DNA from: Brenneria izbisi
Lineage (GTDB): Bacteria > Pseudomonadota > Gammaproteobacteria > Enterobacterales > Enterobacteriaceae
NCBI RefSeq assembly: GCF_025840185.1
Contig: NZ_JAMPJU010000001.1
Span: forward strand, 310,001-374,000
DNA: 64,000 nt
Direction: 5' to 3'
Shown here: positions 7,373 through 17,738 of the stretch, piece by piece
How positions within the stretch are numbered: position 1 is the stretch's first letter
Layout: every line of letters begins with the position of its first letter
The notes under the pieces: generated by a model
What the model was told of the DNA's origin: nothing
Databases searched by the model: none
What the model saw: the letters and a program-made list of their open reading frames with translations, nothing else
Translations under genes and position numbers: made by a program

Positions 7373-10300
7373 TACAGTATTAATCGCCAACCGGGGCGAA
7401 ATTGCGTGCCGTGCAATCCGTACCCTGAAGCGTTTGGGGGTGACCAGCGTAGCGATTTACTCCGACGCCGATAAAAACGCGCAGCATGTCAAAGCGGCCG
7501 ATATCGCGCTGCCGATCGGCGGCGAGAAGGCCAGCGACAGCTATCTGTGTATCGATAAAGTGATCGCCGCCGCGCAGCAGTCCGGGGCGCAGGCGATTTG
7601 GCCGGGATACGGTTTTCTATCAGAAAGCCTGCCGTTTGCCGCTGCCTGCGAACAAGCCGGGATCGCGTTCGTCGGGCCGACCGCCCGGCAAATCGGCGAG
7701 TTCGGCCTGAAGCATCGCGCGCGTGAACTTGCGGCGCAGGCGGGGGTTCCGATGACGCCGGGGACGCCGCTGCTCTCGTCGCTGGAGGCGGCGCTGTCGG
7801 CGGCGGAAAACATTGGCTACCCGGTGATGTTGAAAAGCACCGCGGGCGGCGGCGGCATCGGCCTGACCCGCTGTGCGGATGCCGCCGCATTACGGGCCGC
7901 CTGGGAAAGCGTGCGTCGTTTGGGCGAGCAATTCTTCAGCGATGCCGGTGTGTTTCTTGAACGCTGTATTGATCGCGCCCGCCATGTGGAAGTGCAGATT
8001 TTTGGCGATGGCAAAGGCCGGGTGGTGGCGCTGGGCGAACGCGACTGTTCGTTGCAGCGGCGCAATCAGAAAGTCGTGGAGGAAACCCCAGCGCCGCATC
8101 TGCCTGCTGCAACGCGGGCGGCATTACTGGCTTCGGCGATCAAGCTAGGCGAATGCGTGAATTACCGCAGCGCGGGAACGGTGGAATACATCTACGACGC
8201 CGAACATGATGAATTCTTTTTTCTTGAAGTGAATACCCGTTTGCAGGTTGAACACCCGGTGACGGAGTGCGTGACCGGGCTCGATTTGGTGGAGTGCATG
8301 TTGCAGGTGGCGGCGGATGAACCGCTGGACTGGTCGCGTCTGACCGCCGCGCCGCAGGGCGCGGCCATCGAAGTGCGTATCTATGCCGAAGATCCGCTGA
8401 AAAACTTCCAGCCAAGTCCCGGCGTATTGACGGAAGCGGCTTTCCCGGCGGATGTGCGGGTGGATGGCTGGGTCAGTACCGGCACCGAGGTTTCGGCGTA
8501 TTACGATCCGATGATCGCCAAACTGATCGTGCACGCGGCTACCCGCGATCAGGCGCTGGAAAAAATGCGCCGGGCGCTGAATGAAACGCGGCTGCATGGT
8601 ATCGCCACCAATCTTGACTATCTGCGCCAGATCATCGCCACTGACGCGTTTCGCAACGGTAAGGTGTGGACGCGACTGCTCGACGGCTTCACCCCGGCGG
8701 CGTCGGTTATCGAAGTGGTGCAGCCCGGCACCTGGAGCAGCGTGCAGGACTATCCTGGTCGTCTGGGGTATTGGGATATCGGCGTACCGCCATCCGGCCC
8801 GATGGATGATTTCGCGTTCCGGCTGGCAAACCGCGTTGTGGGTAATGACGCATCGGCGGCGGGACTGGAGTTCACGCTGCAAGGGCCGATATTGCGCTTT
8901 CACTGTGATGCCGTGATCGCCCTGACGGGAGCGGTATGTCCCGCCGAACTTGACGGGCAGGCTGTCGGCTACTGGCGGCCTGTCACGGTGAAAGCCGGAC
9001 AAACGCTGACGCTGGGGCGGGCGCAGTCCGGCTGCCGCACCTATCTGGCGGTGCGCAACGGTATTGATGTGCCGCGCTATCTTGGCAGTCGTTCGACCTT
9101 TGCGCTGGGAGAATTTGGCGGTCATGCAGGCCGCACGCTGCGGGTGGCGGATATGTTGGCGATTTCCCAACCCGATTTACCGGCCTGCGCTACGCCCGCG
9201 CCGGTTAGCGCACCGCAGGCCGTCGATACGGCACTGATCCCGGCTTACGGCGACGAGTGGCGCATTGGCGTGCTTTACGGGCCGCACGGCGCGCCGGATT
9301 TCTTTACCCACGAAGCGATTGACGAATTTTTTGCCGCCGAATGGCAGGTGCACTACAACTCCAATCGGCTGGGGGTGCGGCTGGTCGGCCCGAAACCAAG
9401 CTGGACCCGCGCCAACGGCGGTGAGGCCGGTTTGCACCCCTCCAACGTACATGATTGCGAATACGCGATCGGCGCGGTGAATTTTACCGGCGATTTCCCG
9501 GTTATTCTCACCCGCGACGGGCCGAGTCTCGGCGGTTTTGTTTGCCCGGTCACCATCGCCAAAGCGGAACTGTGGAAAGTCGGGCAGGTGAAACCGGGCG
9601 ATCGCATCCGTTTCCATCCCATCAGCGCCGAGGAAGCGCTGGCGCGGGAACAGGCGCAGGCGGAAAGCGTCAGAACGTTGTCAACCACGCCTAAGCCTGT
9701 TTTTGCGGCGCCGTCGCTGACCGCGACCGAACTGGGCTCCGCCACGCTGCTGGCGGTGACGCAAGCCACGGCCAGCACGCCGACGGCGGCCTATCGTCAG
9801 GCGGGAGATAACTACATCCTCATTGAATATGGCGATAATGTGCTGGATCTGGCGTTGCGTCTGCGAGTGCATTTGCTGATGACCGCCATCCGCGAATCCG
9901 GCATGCCGGGCGTGGAGGAGCTATCGCCGGGGGTGCGCTCGCTACAGATCCGCTATGACAGCCAGGTTATCAGCCAACGGGCATTGCTGGATGGTTTGCT
10001 TGATCTGGAAACGCGTCTTGGCGATGTCAGCCAGATGAAAGTGCCGTCGCGCATTGTGCATTTGCCGATGGCGTTCGAGGACAGCGCGACGCTCGGCGCG
10101 GTCGAACGCTACCGGGAAACGGTACGCGCCAATGCGCCCTGGTTGCCGAATAATGTCGATTTCATTCAACGCATCAACGGGCTGCCCGACCGCGAGGCGG
10201 TGCGCGACATTATTTTCGACGCCAGCTATTTGATCCTCGGTCTGGGCGATGTCTACCTCGGCGCGCCCTGCGCGGTGCCGGTCGATCCGCGTCACCGGCT

Positions 10301-10979
10301 GCTGAGTTCCAAATACAACCCGGCGCGCACCTTTACCGCCGAAGGCACCGTCGGCATCGGCGGGATGTACATGTGCATCTACGGCATGGACTCACCCGGC
10401 GGTTATCAACTGGTGGGGCGCACGCTGCCTATCTGGAACAAGTTTCTCAAAAACAGTCAGTTCGCCGCGGGCGAGCCCTGGCTGCTGCGCTTTTTCGATC
10501 AGGTTCGTTTCTATCCGGTCAGTGAAGAACAACTGACGGCGCTGCGCGATGATTTCCGTGAAGGGCGCGCCAGCATCAGGATTGAGGACACGGAGTTCGA
10601 TTTTGCCGCCCACACCCATTTTCTAGCGGAGCAGGCAGCGGATATCGCCGCATTCCGCCAACGGCAGTCAGCGGCGTTTGAAACCGAAGTGGCGCTGTGG
10701 CGGCAGGAAGAGGCCGATACGCCTACCGACCTCGCCCCGGCGTTGCCGGTGGAAAGCGATGATGACGCGCAGCCGGTCTGCGCCGATATGAACGGCAATA
10801 TCTGGAAAGTGCTGGTGAACGTGGGAGACGACGTGGCGGCCGGTCAGCCGTTGATTATCGTCGAGGCGATGAAAATGGAGCTCGCCATCACATCACCGCA
10901 AGCTGGTCGTATCAAACGCATCGGCTGCCAGCCTGGACGACCAGTCAGCCCTGGAGAGACGCTGCTGTGGCTGGAGTAA
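7365..10979 (+). CDS. uca: Urea carboxylase
   Basis: Biotin- and ATP-dependent carboxylation of urea to allophanate. The 1204-residue protein reads in order: a biotin carboxylase domain (residues 1-450; starts MFNTVLIANRGEIACRAIRT, glycine-rich ATP loop KSTAGGGGIGL near 160, metal-site segment FFLEVNTRLQVEHPVTE near 285); the carboxyltransferase part related to KipA and KipI/AHS1-AHS2 (about 460-1090); and a C-terminal biotinyl domain with the biotin Lys in VEAMKMELA near residue 1167. The start at 7365 matches the biotin-carboxylase N terminus and has AAGGAGG upstream inside the hydrolase gene. Coupled tightly to the hydrolase in front and the Urt transporter behind, so the operon takes up and degrades urea without nickel urease. 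Confidence 0.95.
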   Translation: MFNTVLIANRGEIACRAIRTLKRLGVTSVAIYSDADKNAQHVKAADIALPIGGEKASDSYLCIDKVIAAAQQSGAQAIWPGYGFLSESLPFAAACEQAGIAFVGPTARQIGEFGLKHRARELAAQAGVPMTPGTPLLSSLEAALSAAENIGYPVMLKSTAGGGGIGLTRCADAAALRAAWESVRRLGEQFFSDAGVFLERCIDRARHVEVQIFGDGKGRVVALGERDCSLQRRNQKVVEETPAPHLPAATRAALLASAIKLGECVNYRSAGTVEYIYDAEHDEFFFLEVNTRLQVEHPVTECVTGLDLVECMLQVAADEPLDWSRLTAAPQGAAIEVRIYAEDPLKNFQPSPGVLTEAAFPADVRVDGWVSTGTEVSAYYDPMIAKLIVHAATRDQALEKMRRALNETRLHGIATNLDYLRQIIATDAFRNGKVWTRLLDGFTPAASVIEVVQPGTWSSVQDYPGRLGYWDIGVPPSGPMDDFAFRLANRVVGNDASAAGLEFTLQGPILRFHCDAVIALTGAVCPAELDGQAVGYWRPVTVKAGQTLTLGRAQSGCRTYLAVRNGIDVPRYLGSRSTFALGEFGGHAGRTLRVADMLAISQPDLPACATPAPVSAPQAVDTALIPAYGDEWRIGVLYGPHGAPDFFTHEAIDEFFAAEWQVHYNSNRLGVRLVGPKPSWTRANGGEAGLHPSNVHDCEYAIGAVNFTGDFPVILTRDGPSLGGFVCPVTIAKAELWKVGQVKPGDRIRFHPISAEEALAREQAQAESVRTLSTTPKPVFAAPSLTATELGSATLLAVTQATASTPTAAYRQAGDNYILIEYGDNVLDLALRLRVHLLMTAIRESGMPGVEELSPGVRSLQIRYDSQVISQRALLDGLLDLETRLGDVSQMKVPSRIVHLPMAFEDSATLGAVERYRETVRANAPWLPNNVDFIQRINGLPDREAVRDIIFDASYLILGLGDVYLGAPCAVPVDPRHRLLSSKYNPARTFTAEGTVGIGGMYMCIYGMDSPGGYQLVGRTLPIWNKFLKNSQFAAGEPWLLRFFDQVRFYPVSEEQLTALRDDFREGRASIRIEDTEFDFAAHTHFLAEQAADIAAFRQRQSAAFETEVALWRQEEADTPTDLAPALPVESDDDAQPVCADMNGNIWKVLVNVGDDVAAGQPLIIVEAMKMELAITSPQAGRIKRIGCQPGRPVSPGETLLWLE

Positions 10980-11033
10980 TACCCACACCCACGTCACACG
11001 GCGTGTCATTCAACATGATGAAGGATTAACAAG

Positions 11034-12302
11034 ATGAAAAGACGTTCATTGCTAAAAGTATTCGCGCTTTCCGCAACGGCTGTCAGTATGGGGCTGTCAT
11101 GGCACGTACAGGCGGCGGAGACGATCAAGGTCGGTATTATGCATTCCCTTTCCGGCACGATGGCGATTTCCGAAACGCCGCTGAAGGATGTGGCGCTGAT
11201 GACCATCGACGAGATTAACGCCAAAGGCGGGGTGCTGGGCAAGAAACTGGAACCGGTGGTGGTTGACCCGGCCTCCAACTGGCCGTTGTTTGCCGAAAAA
11301 GCCCGTCAGTTGCTGACGCAGGACAAGGTGGCCGTGGTGTTCGGCAGTTGGACGTCCGTATCGCGCAAATCCGTGTTGCCGGTGTTTGAGGAACTAAACG
11401 GTCTGCTGTTCTATCCGGTGCAGTACGAAGGGGAAGAGATGTCGCCGAACGTGTTCTACACCGGCGCAGCGCCCAATCAGCAGGCGATCCCGGCGGTGGA
11501 ATACCTGATGAGCGAAGACGGCGGCGAGGCGAAGCGCTTCTTCCTGCTAGGTACTGACTATGTTTATCCGCGGACCACCAATAAGATCCTGCGGGCTTTC
11601 CTGCAGACAAAAGGCGTTCAGGATAAAGATATCGCGGAAGTCTATACCCCGTTCGGTCACAGCGATTACCAGACTATCGTTTCCGATATCAAAAAGTTCT
11701 CCGCCGGGGGCAAGACCGCAGTGGTGTCCACTATCAATGGCGACTCCAACGTGCCTTTCTATAAAGAATTGGCCAATCAGGGCATCAAAGCGACCGATGT
11801 GCCGGTGGTGGCTTTCTCGGTGGGGGAAGAAGAACTGCGCGGCATTGATACCAAACCGCTGGTGGGACATTTAGCGGCGTGGAACTACTTCCAATCGGTG
11901 GAGAACCCGACCAACACCGCCTTTGTCGCCGCCTACAAAGCCTATGCCAAAGCGCGCAATCTGCCGAATGCGGATTCTGTGGTGACCAATGATCCGATGG
12001 AAGCCACCTATGTCGGGATGCATATGTGGGCGCAGGCGGTGGAGAAAGCGGGCAGCACCGAGGTGGATAAAGTGCGCGCGGCGATGGCGGGGCAAACGTT
12101 CGCCGCGCCAAGCGGTTTTACGCTGACGATGGATAACACCAACCATCATCTGCATAAGCCGGTGATGATTGGCGAAATTGAAGAGAATGGCCAGTTCAAC
12201 GTGGTTTGGCAGACCGAACAACCGGTGCGTGCTCAGCCGTGGAGTCCGTATATCGCCGGTAATGACAAAAAGCCCGACTATCCGGTGAAAGCCGCGCAGT
12301 AA
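11034..12302 (+). CDS. urtA: Urea ABC transporter, substrate-binding protein UrtA
   Basis: Periplasmic urea receptor of the branched-chain-amino-acid-like (HAAT) ABC class. The 422-residue protein has an N-terminal export signal: MKRRSLLKVFALSATAVSMG, a twin-Arg-like start and hydrophobic core with cleavage probably after VQAAE. The mature part has UrtA features: IKVGIMHSLSGTMAISE, the VVVDPASNWPLFAEKA region and the TSVSRKSVLPVFEELNGLLFYPVQYEGEE stretch. GAAGGATTAAC precedes the ATG. It is the third gene of the urea operon, 54 bases after urea carboxylase, and is followed by a hairpin that could raise its dose relative to the permease genes. Confidence 0.95.
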   Translation: MKRRSLLKVFALSATAVSMGLSWHVQAAETIKVGIMHSLSGTMAISETPLKDVALMTIDEINAKGGVLGKKLEPVVVDPASNWPLFAEKARQLLTQDKVAVVFGSWTSVSRKSVLPVFEELNGLLFYPVQYEGEEMSPNVFYTGAAPNQQAIPAVEYLMSEDGGEAKRFFLLGTDYVYPRTTNKILRAFLQTKGVQDKDIAEVYTPFGHSDYQTIVSDIKKFSAGGKTAVVSTINGDSNVPFYKELANQGIKATDVPVVAFSVGEEELRGIDTKPLVGHLAAWNYFQSVENPTNTAFVAAYKAYAKARNLPNADSVVTNDPMEATYVGMHMWAQAVEKAGSTEVDKVRAAMAGQTFAAPSGFTLTMDNTNHHLHKPVMIGEIEENGQFNVVWQTEQPVRAQPWSPYIAGNDKKPDYPVKAAQ

Positions 12303-12328
12303 CGGATTTCCTTCAGTTTCCTGCGTTC

Positions 12329-12352
12329 CCTGCGCCGTGCGCGGCGCAGGGA
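12329..12352 (+). terminator. Hairpin with T-run between urtA and urtB (attenuator)
   Basis: CCCTGCGCCG pairs perfectly with CGGCGCAGGG over a 4-base loop, followed shortly by ccccttttttgc. It fits partial termination or mRNA 3' protection after the abundant binding-protein gene. Confidence 0.75.
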
Positions 12353-12368
12353 TAACCCCTTTTTTGCT

Positions 12369-13958
12369 ATGACGGACATTGCGATGATTATTCGTCAATT
12401 AGGTAACTTACTGCTGTCGCTGTGTCTGGTGATCCCTGCCATCGCGCACGCGGGGCCGGCGACGGAGTTTGCCGCCGCCAACCGTAGTCAGCAGGCGGAT
12501 CTGCTCCAGCGGTGGGCGGCTGCGCCACAAGCTGAGCGTTTGCCGCTGTTGCAGGCGCTGCGCAGCGAATCGATTGTCGTCGATGAAAAAAAACAGCCGT
12601 TCATCGATGTTCAAGGCGCGCTGACGCCGCTGGAGGGCGATGCCAGACCGGTAGGCGGCACCCGCAAACTGTTTATGAATAACCGTCTGCGGGTACTGGC
12701 CGCCACCGCGCTGGCGTCCCATCAACTGGTCAGCGAAGATGCCGCGACGCGCTTGCAGGCGGCGCGGATGTTGCAGCGCGATAGCGCAGGCGAACAACTG
12801 CCGCTGTTGATGCAGCGTCTTGTGGTGGAAAAAGATCGCGAGGTGCATGACGCGTTGACGATTGCCGTCGCCGCCCGGCAACTGACCGACGCCGATGCGC
12901 AGGTGCGCCTTGCGGCGGTGAAACGACTGGGACAAACCGGCGATCCGCAAATGCAGGCGCGATTGCAGCAGTTGACCCAGCCGCAGTATGAAGCGGATAC
13001 CGGGGTGCGGGCGGCGGCGCAGGCGAGTCTGGAGCAGATCAAACAACGCCTGATGTTGGGGGAATGGCTGGGACAGGCGTTCAGCGGCCTATCGCTCGGT
13101 TCCATTCTGTTGCTAGCCGCGCTGGGGCTGGCTATCACCTACGGTCTGCTGGGGGTGATCAACATGGCGCACGGTGAAATGCTGATGCTGGGGGCGTATT
13201 CCACCTGGCTGGTGCAGTCGCTGTTTCAACGTTTCGCCCCGGAGTGGCTGGCTTATTACCCGTTGCTGGCGCTGCCGGTCGCGTTCTTTATCACCGCCGC
13301 GCTGGGGATGGCGCTGGAGCGAACGGTGATCCGTCATCTCTATGGCCGTCCACTGGAAACGCTGCTGGCGACCTGGGGGATCAGCCTGATGTTGATCCAA
13401 CTGGTGCGCATGTTGTTTGGCACTCAGAATCTGGAAGTGGCGAATCCGGCCTGGCTGTCCGGCGGGTTACGTGTCCTGCCGAATCTGGTGCTGCCTTATA
13501 ACCGTATTGCCGTGATCCTGTTTGTGATGGGGGTGTTGCTGCTGACCTGGCTGCTGCTGAATAAAACCCGGCTTGGTATGAACGTGCGGGCGGTTACGCA
13601 AAACCGCGCGATGGCGGATTGCTGCGGGGTGCCGACCGGACGCGTCGATATGCTGGCTTTCGGGCTGGGTTCCGGCATCGCCGGACTGGGCGGCGTGGCG
13701 TTGTCGCAGATAGGCAATGTCGGCCCGGAATTGGGGCAAGGTTATATCATCGACTCCTTTCTGGTGGTGGTGCTGGGCGGTGTCGGTCAACTGGCGGGAA
13801 CGGTGGTCGCCGCGTTTGGACTGGGCATTCTCAACAAGATTCTGGAGCCGCAGATCGGCGCGGTGCTGGGAAAAATTCTGATTCTGGCGCTGATCGTGTT
13901 GTTTATTCAGAAACGGCCACAAGGCTTGTTTGCATTAAAAGGACGGGTGATTGACTGA
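12369..13958 (+). CDS. urtB: Urea ABC transporter permease UrtB
   Basis: Inner-membrane permease of the Urt system. The 529-residue product has the UrtB layout: an N-terminal signal/anchor (LLSLCLVIPAIAHAG), a roughly 220-residue soluble helical domain with Ala-rich repeats, then a LivH-like membrane domain from about residue 235 (GLSLGSILLLAALGLAITYGLLG, GVINMAHGEMLMLGAYS). The TGRVDMLAFGLGSGIAGLGG loop near 420 is the cytoplasmic coupling segment. Either ATG 12369 or the in-frame ATG 12384 could start it; the second lies just before the hydrophobic segment. The stop overlaps the urtC start by one base. Confidence 0.93.
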   Translation: MTDIAMIIRQLGNLLLSLCLVIPAIAHAGPATEFAAANRSQQADLLQRWAAAPQAERLPLLQALRSESIVVDEKKQPFIDVQGALTPLEGDARPVGGTRKLFMNNRLRVLAATALASHQLVSEDAATRLQAARMLQRDSAGEQLPLLMQRLVVEKDREVHDALTIAVAARQLTDADAQVRLAAVKRLGQTGDPQMQARLQQLTQPQYEADTGVRAAAQASLEQIKQRLMLGEWLGQAFSGLSLGSILLLAALGLAITYGLLGVINMAHGEMLMLGAYSTWLVQSLFQRFAPEWLAYYPLLALPVAFFITAALGMALERTVIRHLYGRPLETLLATWGISLMLIQLVRMLFGTQNLEVANPAWLSGGLRVLPNLVLPYNRIAVILFVMGVLLLTWLLLNKTRLGMNVRAVTQNRAMADCCGVPTGRVDMLAFGLGSGIAGLGGVALSQIGNVGPELGQGYIIDSFLVVVLGGVGQLAGTVVAAFGLGILNKILEPQIGAVLGKILILALIVLFIQKRPQGLFALKGRVID

Positions 13959-15034
13959 TGACACAACCAATAGCGTTAACCCTGACGAAAAAAGCCCCGC
14001 GGCTGACGCTCGGTATTGGCGCCGTCGTGTTGCTGGCGCTGCTGATATTGCCGTTTTGCGCGCTGCTGCCGCCGGATCATCCGCTGGCGCTTTCAACCTA
14101 TACCCTGACGCTGATCGGCAAAATCCTGTGCTATGCGATTGTCGCCGTGGCGCTGGATCTGGTGTGGGGCTACGCCGGATTGTTGTCGCTCGGCCACGGT
14201 TTGTTCTTTGCGCTGGGCGGCTATGCGATGGGCATGTATCTGATGCGTCAGGTGGCTGGAGACGGCTTGCCGGCGTTTATGTCGTTTCTGTCGTGGAGTG
14301 AACTGCCGTGGTTCTGGGCGGGCACCCAGCACTTTGCCTGGGCGCTGTGCCTGATTGTGCTGGCGCCGGGGATACTGGCGCTGATCTTCGGTTGGTTCGC
14401 CTTCCGCTCGAAAATCAAAGGCGTCTATTTTTCGATCATGACTCAGGCGCTGACCTATGCCGGCATGCTACTGTTTTTCCGTAACGAAACCGGCTTCGGC
14501 GGCAACAATGGCTTTACCGGTTTCACTACCCTGATGGGATTCCCGATCACAGCGACAGGGACGCGCATCGCGCTGTTTGTCGCCACGGTCTTGCTGCTGA
14601 TTATCAGTCTGGCGATTGGTTTCGCGTTGGCGCGCAGCAAGTTTGGCCGGGTGTTGACCGCCGTGCGTGACGCGGAAAATCGCCTGATGTTCTGCGGCTA
14701 TGATCCGAAAGGTTTCAAGTTGTTCGTCTGGACGCTCTCCGCCGTGCTGTGCGGACTGGCCGGCGCGCTGTATGTGCCGCAGGTGGGCATTATCAACCCC
14801 AGCGAAATGTCGCCCACCAATTCGATCGAAGCCGCCATCTGGGTTGCGCTCGGCGGGCGGGGGACGCTGGTCGGCCCGTTGCTGGGCGCCGGGATTGTCA
14901 ACGGCGCGAAAAGCTGGTTTACCGTGGCTTTCCCGGAATACTGGCTGTTCTTTCTGGGATTGATGTTCATTCTTGTTACGCTGTTTCTGCCGCGTGGCGT
15001 CATTGGTTTGCTTAACCGGAGGAAACATGACTGA
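13958..15034 (+). CDS. urtC: Urea ABC transporter permease UrtC
   Basis: Second membrane subunit, LivM-like, 358 residues with about 8-10 hydrophobic helices. Typical segments are DLVWGYAGLLSLGHGLFFALGGYAMG (residues about 65-90), IKGVYFSIMTQALTYAGMLL and FGRVLTAVRDAENRLMFCGYDP (coupling loop, about 229-250). The start overlaps the urtB stop (TGATG) and the stop overlaps the urtD start by 8 bases. It pairs with UrtB to form the channel for urea delivered by UrtA. Confidence 0.94.
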   Translation: MTQPIALTLTKKAPRLTLGIGAVVLLALLILPFCALLPPDHPLALSTYTLTLIGKILCYAIVAVALDLVWGYAGLLSLGHGLFFALGGYAMGMYLMRQVAGDGLPAFMSFLSWSELPWFWAGTQHFAWALCLIVLAPGILALIFGWFAFRSKIKGVYFSIMTQALTYAGMLLFFRNETGFGGNNGFTGFTTLMGFPITATGTRIALFVATVLLLIISLAIGFALARSKFGRVLTAVRDAENRLMFCGYDPKGFKLFVWTLSAVLCGLAGALYVPQVGIINPSEMSPTNSIEAAIWVALGGRGTLVGPLLGAGIVNGAKSWFTVAFPEYWLFFLGLMFILVTLFLPRGVIGLLNRRKHD

Positions 15035-15818
15035 GCCGTTATTCGCGCAAACGCACCCCGCGGATCGTCGCCGCCATCAGACTGACCCGGTGCTGCAACT
15101 GGATAACATTAACGTCAGCTTTGATGGTTTTCGCGCGCTGACCGATTTGTCATTACACATCGGCGTGGGTGAACTGCGTTGCATTATCGGTCCGAACGGC
15201 GCGGGCAAAACCACGTTGATGGATGTGATCACCGGCAAAACCCGACCGGATAACGGCACGGTGTTCTACGATCAGCACACCGACCTGACTACGCTTTCAC
15301 CGGTAGAGATCGCCCGCGTCGGAATAGGTCGAAAATTTCAGAAGCCGACGGTATTTGAGGCGCTGACGGTATTCGAGAATCTTGAGATCGCGCTGAAAAC
15401 CGATAAGTCAGTATGGGCCTGCCTGCGTGCGCGGCTTGACAGCGAGCAGCGCGACCGGATTGACGATGTATTGACGTTGTTGCGGCTGGGCGATGAGCGC
15501 CGGCGTCCTGCCGGCTTATTATCACATGGTCAAAAACAGTTTCTGGAAATCGGCATGCTGCTGGTGCAGGAGCCGCACCTGTTGCTGCTTGACGAGCCAG
15601 CCGCCGGGATGACCGATGCCGAAACCGATTACACCGCCGAACTGTTTCGCCGTCTGGCGGGCAAACATTCATTGATGGTGGTGGAGCATGACATGGGATT
15701 TGTGGAAACCATTGCCGATCATGTGACGGTACTGCATCAGGGGCAGGTGCTGGCGGAAGGTTCGCTGCGCGAGGTGCAGGCCGATGAGCAGGTTATCGAT
15801 GTTTATCTGGGGCGCTGA
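15027..15818 (+). CDS. urtD: Urea ABC transporter ATPase UrtD
   Basis: The 263-residue LivG-like ATPase has Walker A GPNGAGKTT (near residue 53), a Q-loop region GRKFQKPTVFEALTVFENL characteristic of UrtD, a signature LLSHGQKQFLEIGML (Ser-His-Gly-Gln in place of SGGQ, usual in UrtD), Walker B LLLLDEPAAGM and switch His in MVVEHDMGFV. The ATG at 15027 with GGAGG upstream is preferred over the longer open frame starting at 14973. It is translationally coupled to urtC; urtE follows after one base. Confidence 0.95.
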   Translation: MTEPLFAQTHPADRRRHQTDPVLQLDNINVSFDGFRALTDLSLHIGVGELRCIIGPNGAGKTTLMDVITGKTRPDNGTVFYDQHTDLTTLSPVEIARVGIGRKFQKPTVFEALTVFENLEIALKTDKSVWACLRARLDSEQRDRIDDVLTLLRLGDERRRPAGLLSHGQKQFLEIGMLLVQEPHLLLLDEPAAGMTDAETDYTAELFRRLAGKHSLMVVEHDMGFVETIADHVTVLHQGQVLAEGSLREVQADEQVIDVYLGR

Positions 15819-15819
15819 C

Positions 15820-16518
15820 ATGTTGCAGATCACTGAACTTAATCAATATTACGGCGGCAGCCATATTTTGCGCGGGCTGTCTTTTGAGGCCAATCCCGGC
15901 GAAATCACCTGTTTGCTGGGGCGTAACGGCGTTGGCAAGACCACGTTGCTGAAGTGTTTGATGGGATTGATCCCCGCGAAATCAGGGACTATTCGCTGGC
16001 AAGGGGAGGTGATCAATACCCGTAAACCGCACCAGCGCGTGCAGGCGGGGATCGCTTATGTTCCGCAGGGACGGGAAATTTTTCCGCGTCTGACGGTGGA
16101 GGAGAATCTGCTGATGGGGTTGTCGCGCTTTCCGGGCGCGCAGGCCAGGCAGGTGCCTGATGAGATTTACCGGTTGTTTCCGGTGCTGGATGAAATGAAG
16201 CAGCGACGCGGCGGCGATTTGTCCGGTGGTCAGCAACAGCAATTAGCCATCGGGCGGGCGCTGGCTGGCCGGCCGCAACTGTTGATCCTTGATGAGCCGA
16301 CCGAAGGGATTCAGCCTTCGGTGATTAAAGAGATCGGCGCGGTGATCCGTCAACTGGCGCAGCGCGGCGACATGGCTATCCTGCTGGTGGAACAGTTTTA
16401 TGATTTTGCCGCGGAACTGGCCGATAGCTATCTGGTGATGTCGCGCGGTGAAATCGTGCAACGGGGGCGCGGCGCGGACATGGCGCGCGACGGCGTGCGA
16501 GAATTAGTGGCGATTTAG
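15820..16518 (+). CDS. urtE: Urea ABC transporter ATPase UrtE
   Basis: The 232-residue LivF-like ATPase has Walker A GRNGVGKTT (near residue 33), signature LSGGQQQQLAIGRAL, Walker B LLILDEPTEGIQPSV and switch His replaced by Gln (LLVEQFYDF), as is normal for LivF/UrtE. The N-terminal ITELNQYYGGSHILRG is typical of UrtE. Start chosen at 15820, one base after the urtD stop. Last gene of the urea operon; hairpins follow. Confidence 0.95.
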   Translation: MLQITELNQYYGGSHILRGLSFEANPGEITCLLGRNGVGKTTLLKCLMGLIPAKSGTIRWQGEVINTRKPHQRVQAGIAYVPQGREIFPRLTVEENLLMGLSRFPGAQARQVPDEIYRLFPVLDEMKQRRGGDLSGGQQQQLAIGRALAGRPQLLILDEPTEGIQPSVIKEIGAVIRQLAQRGDMAILLVEQFYDFAAELADSYLVMSRGEIVQRGRGADMARDGVRELVAI

Positions 16519-16528
16519 TTTTACGTCC

Positions 16529-16566
16529 CGGCGCGCGCCTTGTCAGGCGCGTGCCGCTTTGCGGCA
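16529..16566 (+). terminator. Tandem GC-rich hairpins after urtE
   Basis: CGCGCCT/AGGCGCG (16534-16551) is followed directly by TGCCGC-TTT-GCGGCA (16552-16566). There is no strong T-run, so they may end or stabilise the urea transcript. The rest of 16519-16842 holds the nifH control region. Confidence 0.5.
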
Positions 16567-16677
16567 TGGCAACACCGTGCCTTTCGCGCACAACATTGCG
16601 CTGAACTGATCTGTGTCGTTTCCATACCACGCAGTTTGTCAATGCATCACATTGCTCCTCATTATCCCTGTCGTTTT

Positions 16678-16693
16678 TGTCTCCTTTACAACA
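16678..16693. promoter_or_regulatory. NifA upstream activator site (nifH)
   Basis: TGTCTCCTTTACAACA is an exact TGT-N10-ACA, about 95 bases upstream of the -24 element. An AT-rich run at 16733-16765 between site and promoter suits IHF-assisted looping. Confidence 0.8.
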
Positions 16694-16773
16694 ATTGGTC
16701 ACGTTATTGTTCCTAATCATGCGCGCCCCCTAAAATAAATTTTATTTTTTATTTTTAATAATCATTTGCTTAA

Positions 16774-17727
<954 letters not shown>

Positions 17728-17738
17728 GGAGTCATGCC

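Noticed and set aside
8145..9170. 341-codon open frame on the minus strand
   Set aside because: It lies wholly opposite urea carboxylase, whose domains are intact; composition-driven shadow of a GC-rich gene with Arg/His/Gln-rich translation.
16637..16651. TGT-N9-ACA upstream of nifH
   Set aside because: Spacing is 9, not 10; the exact site at 16678 is preferred.
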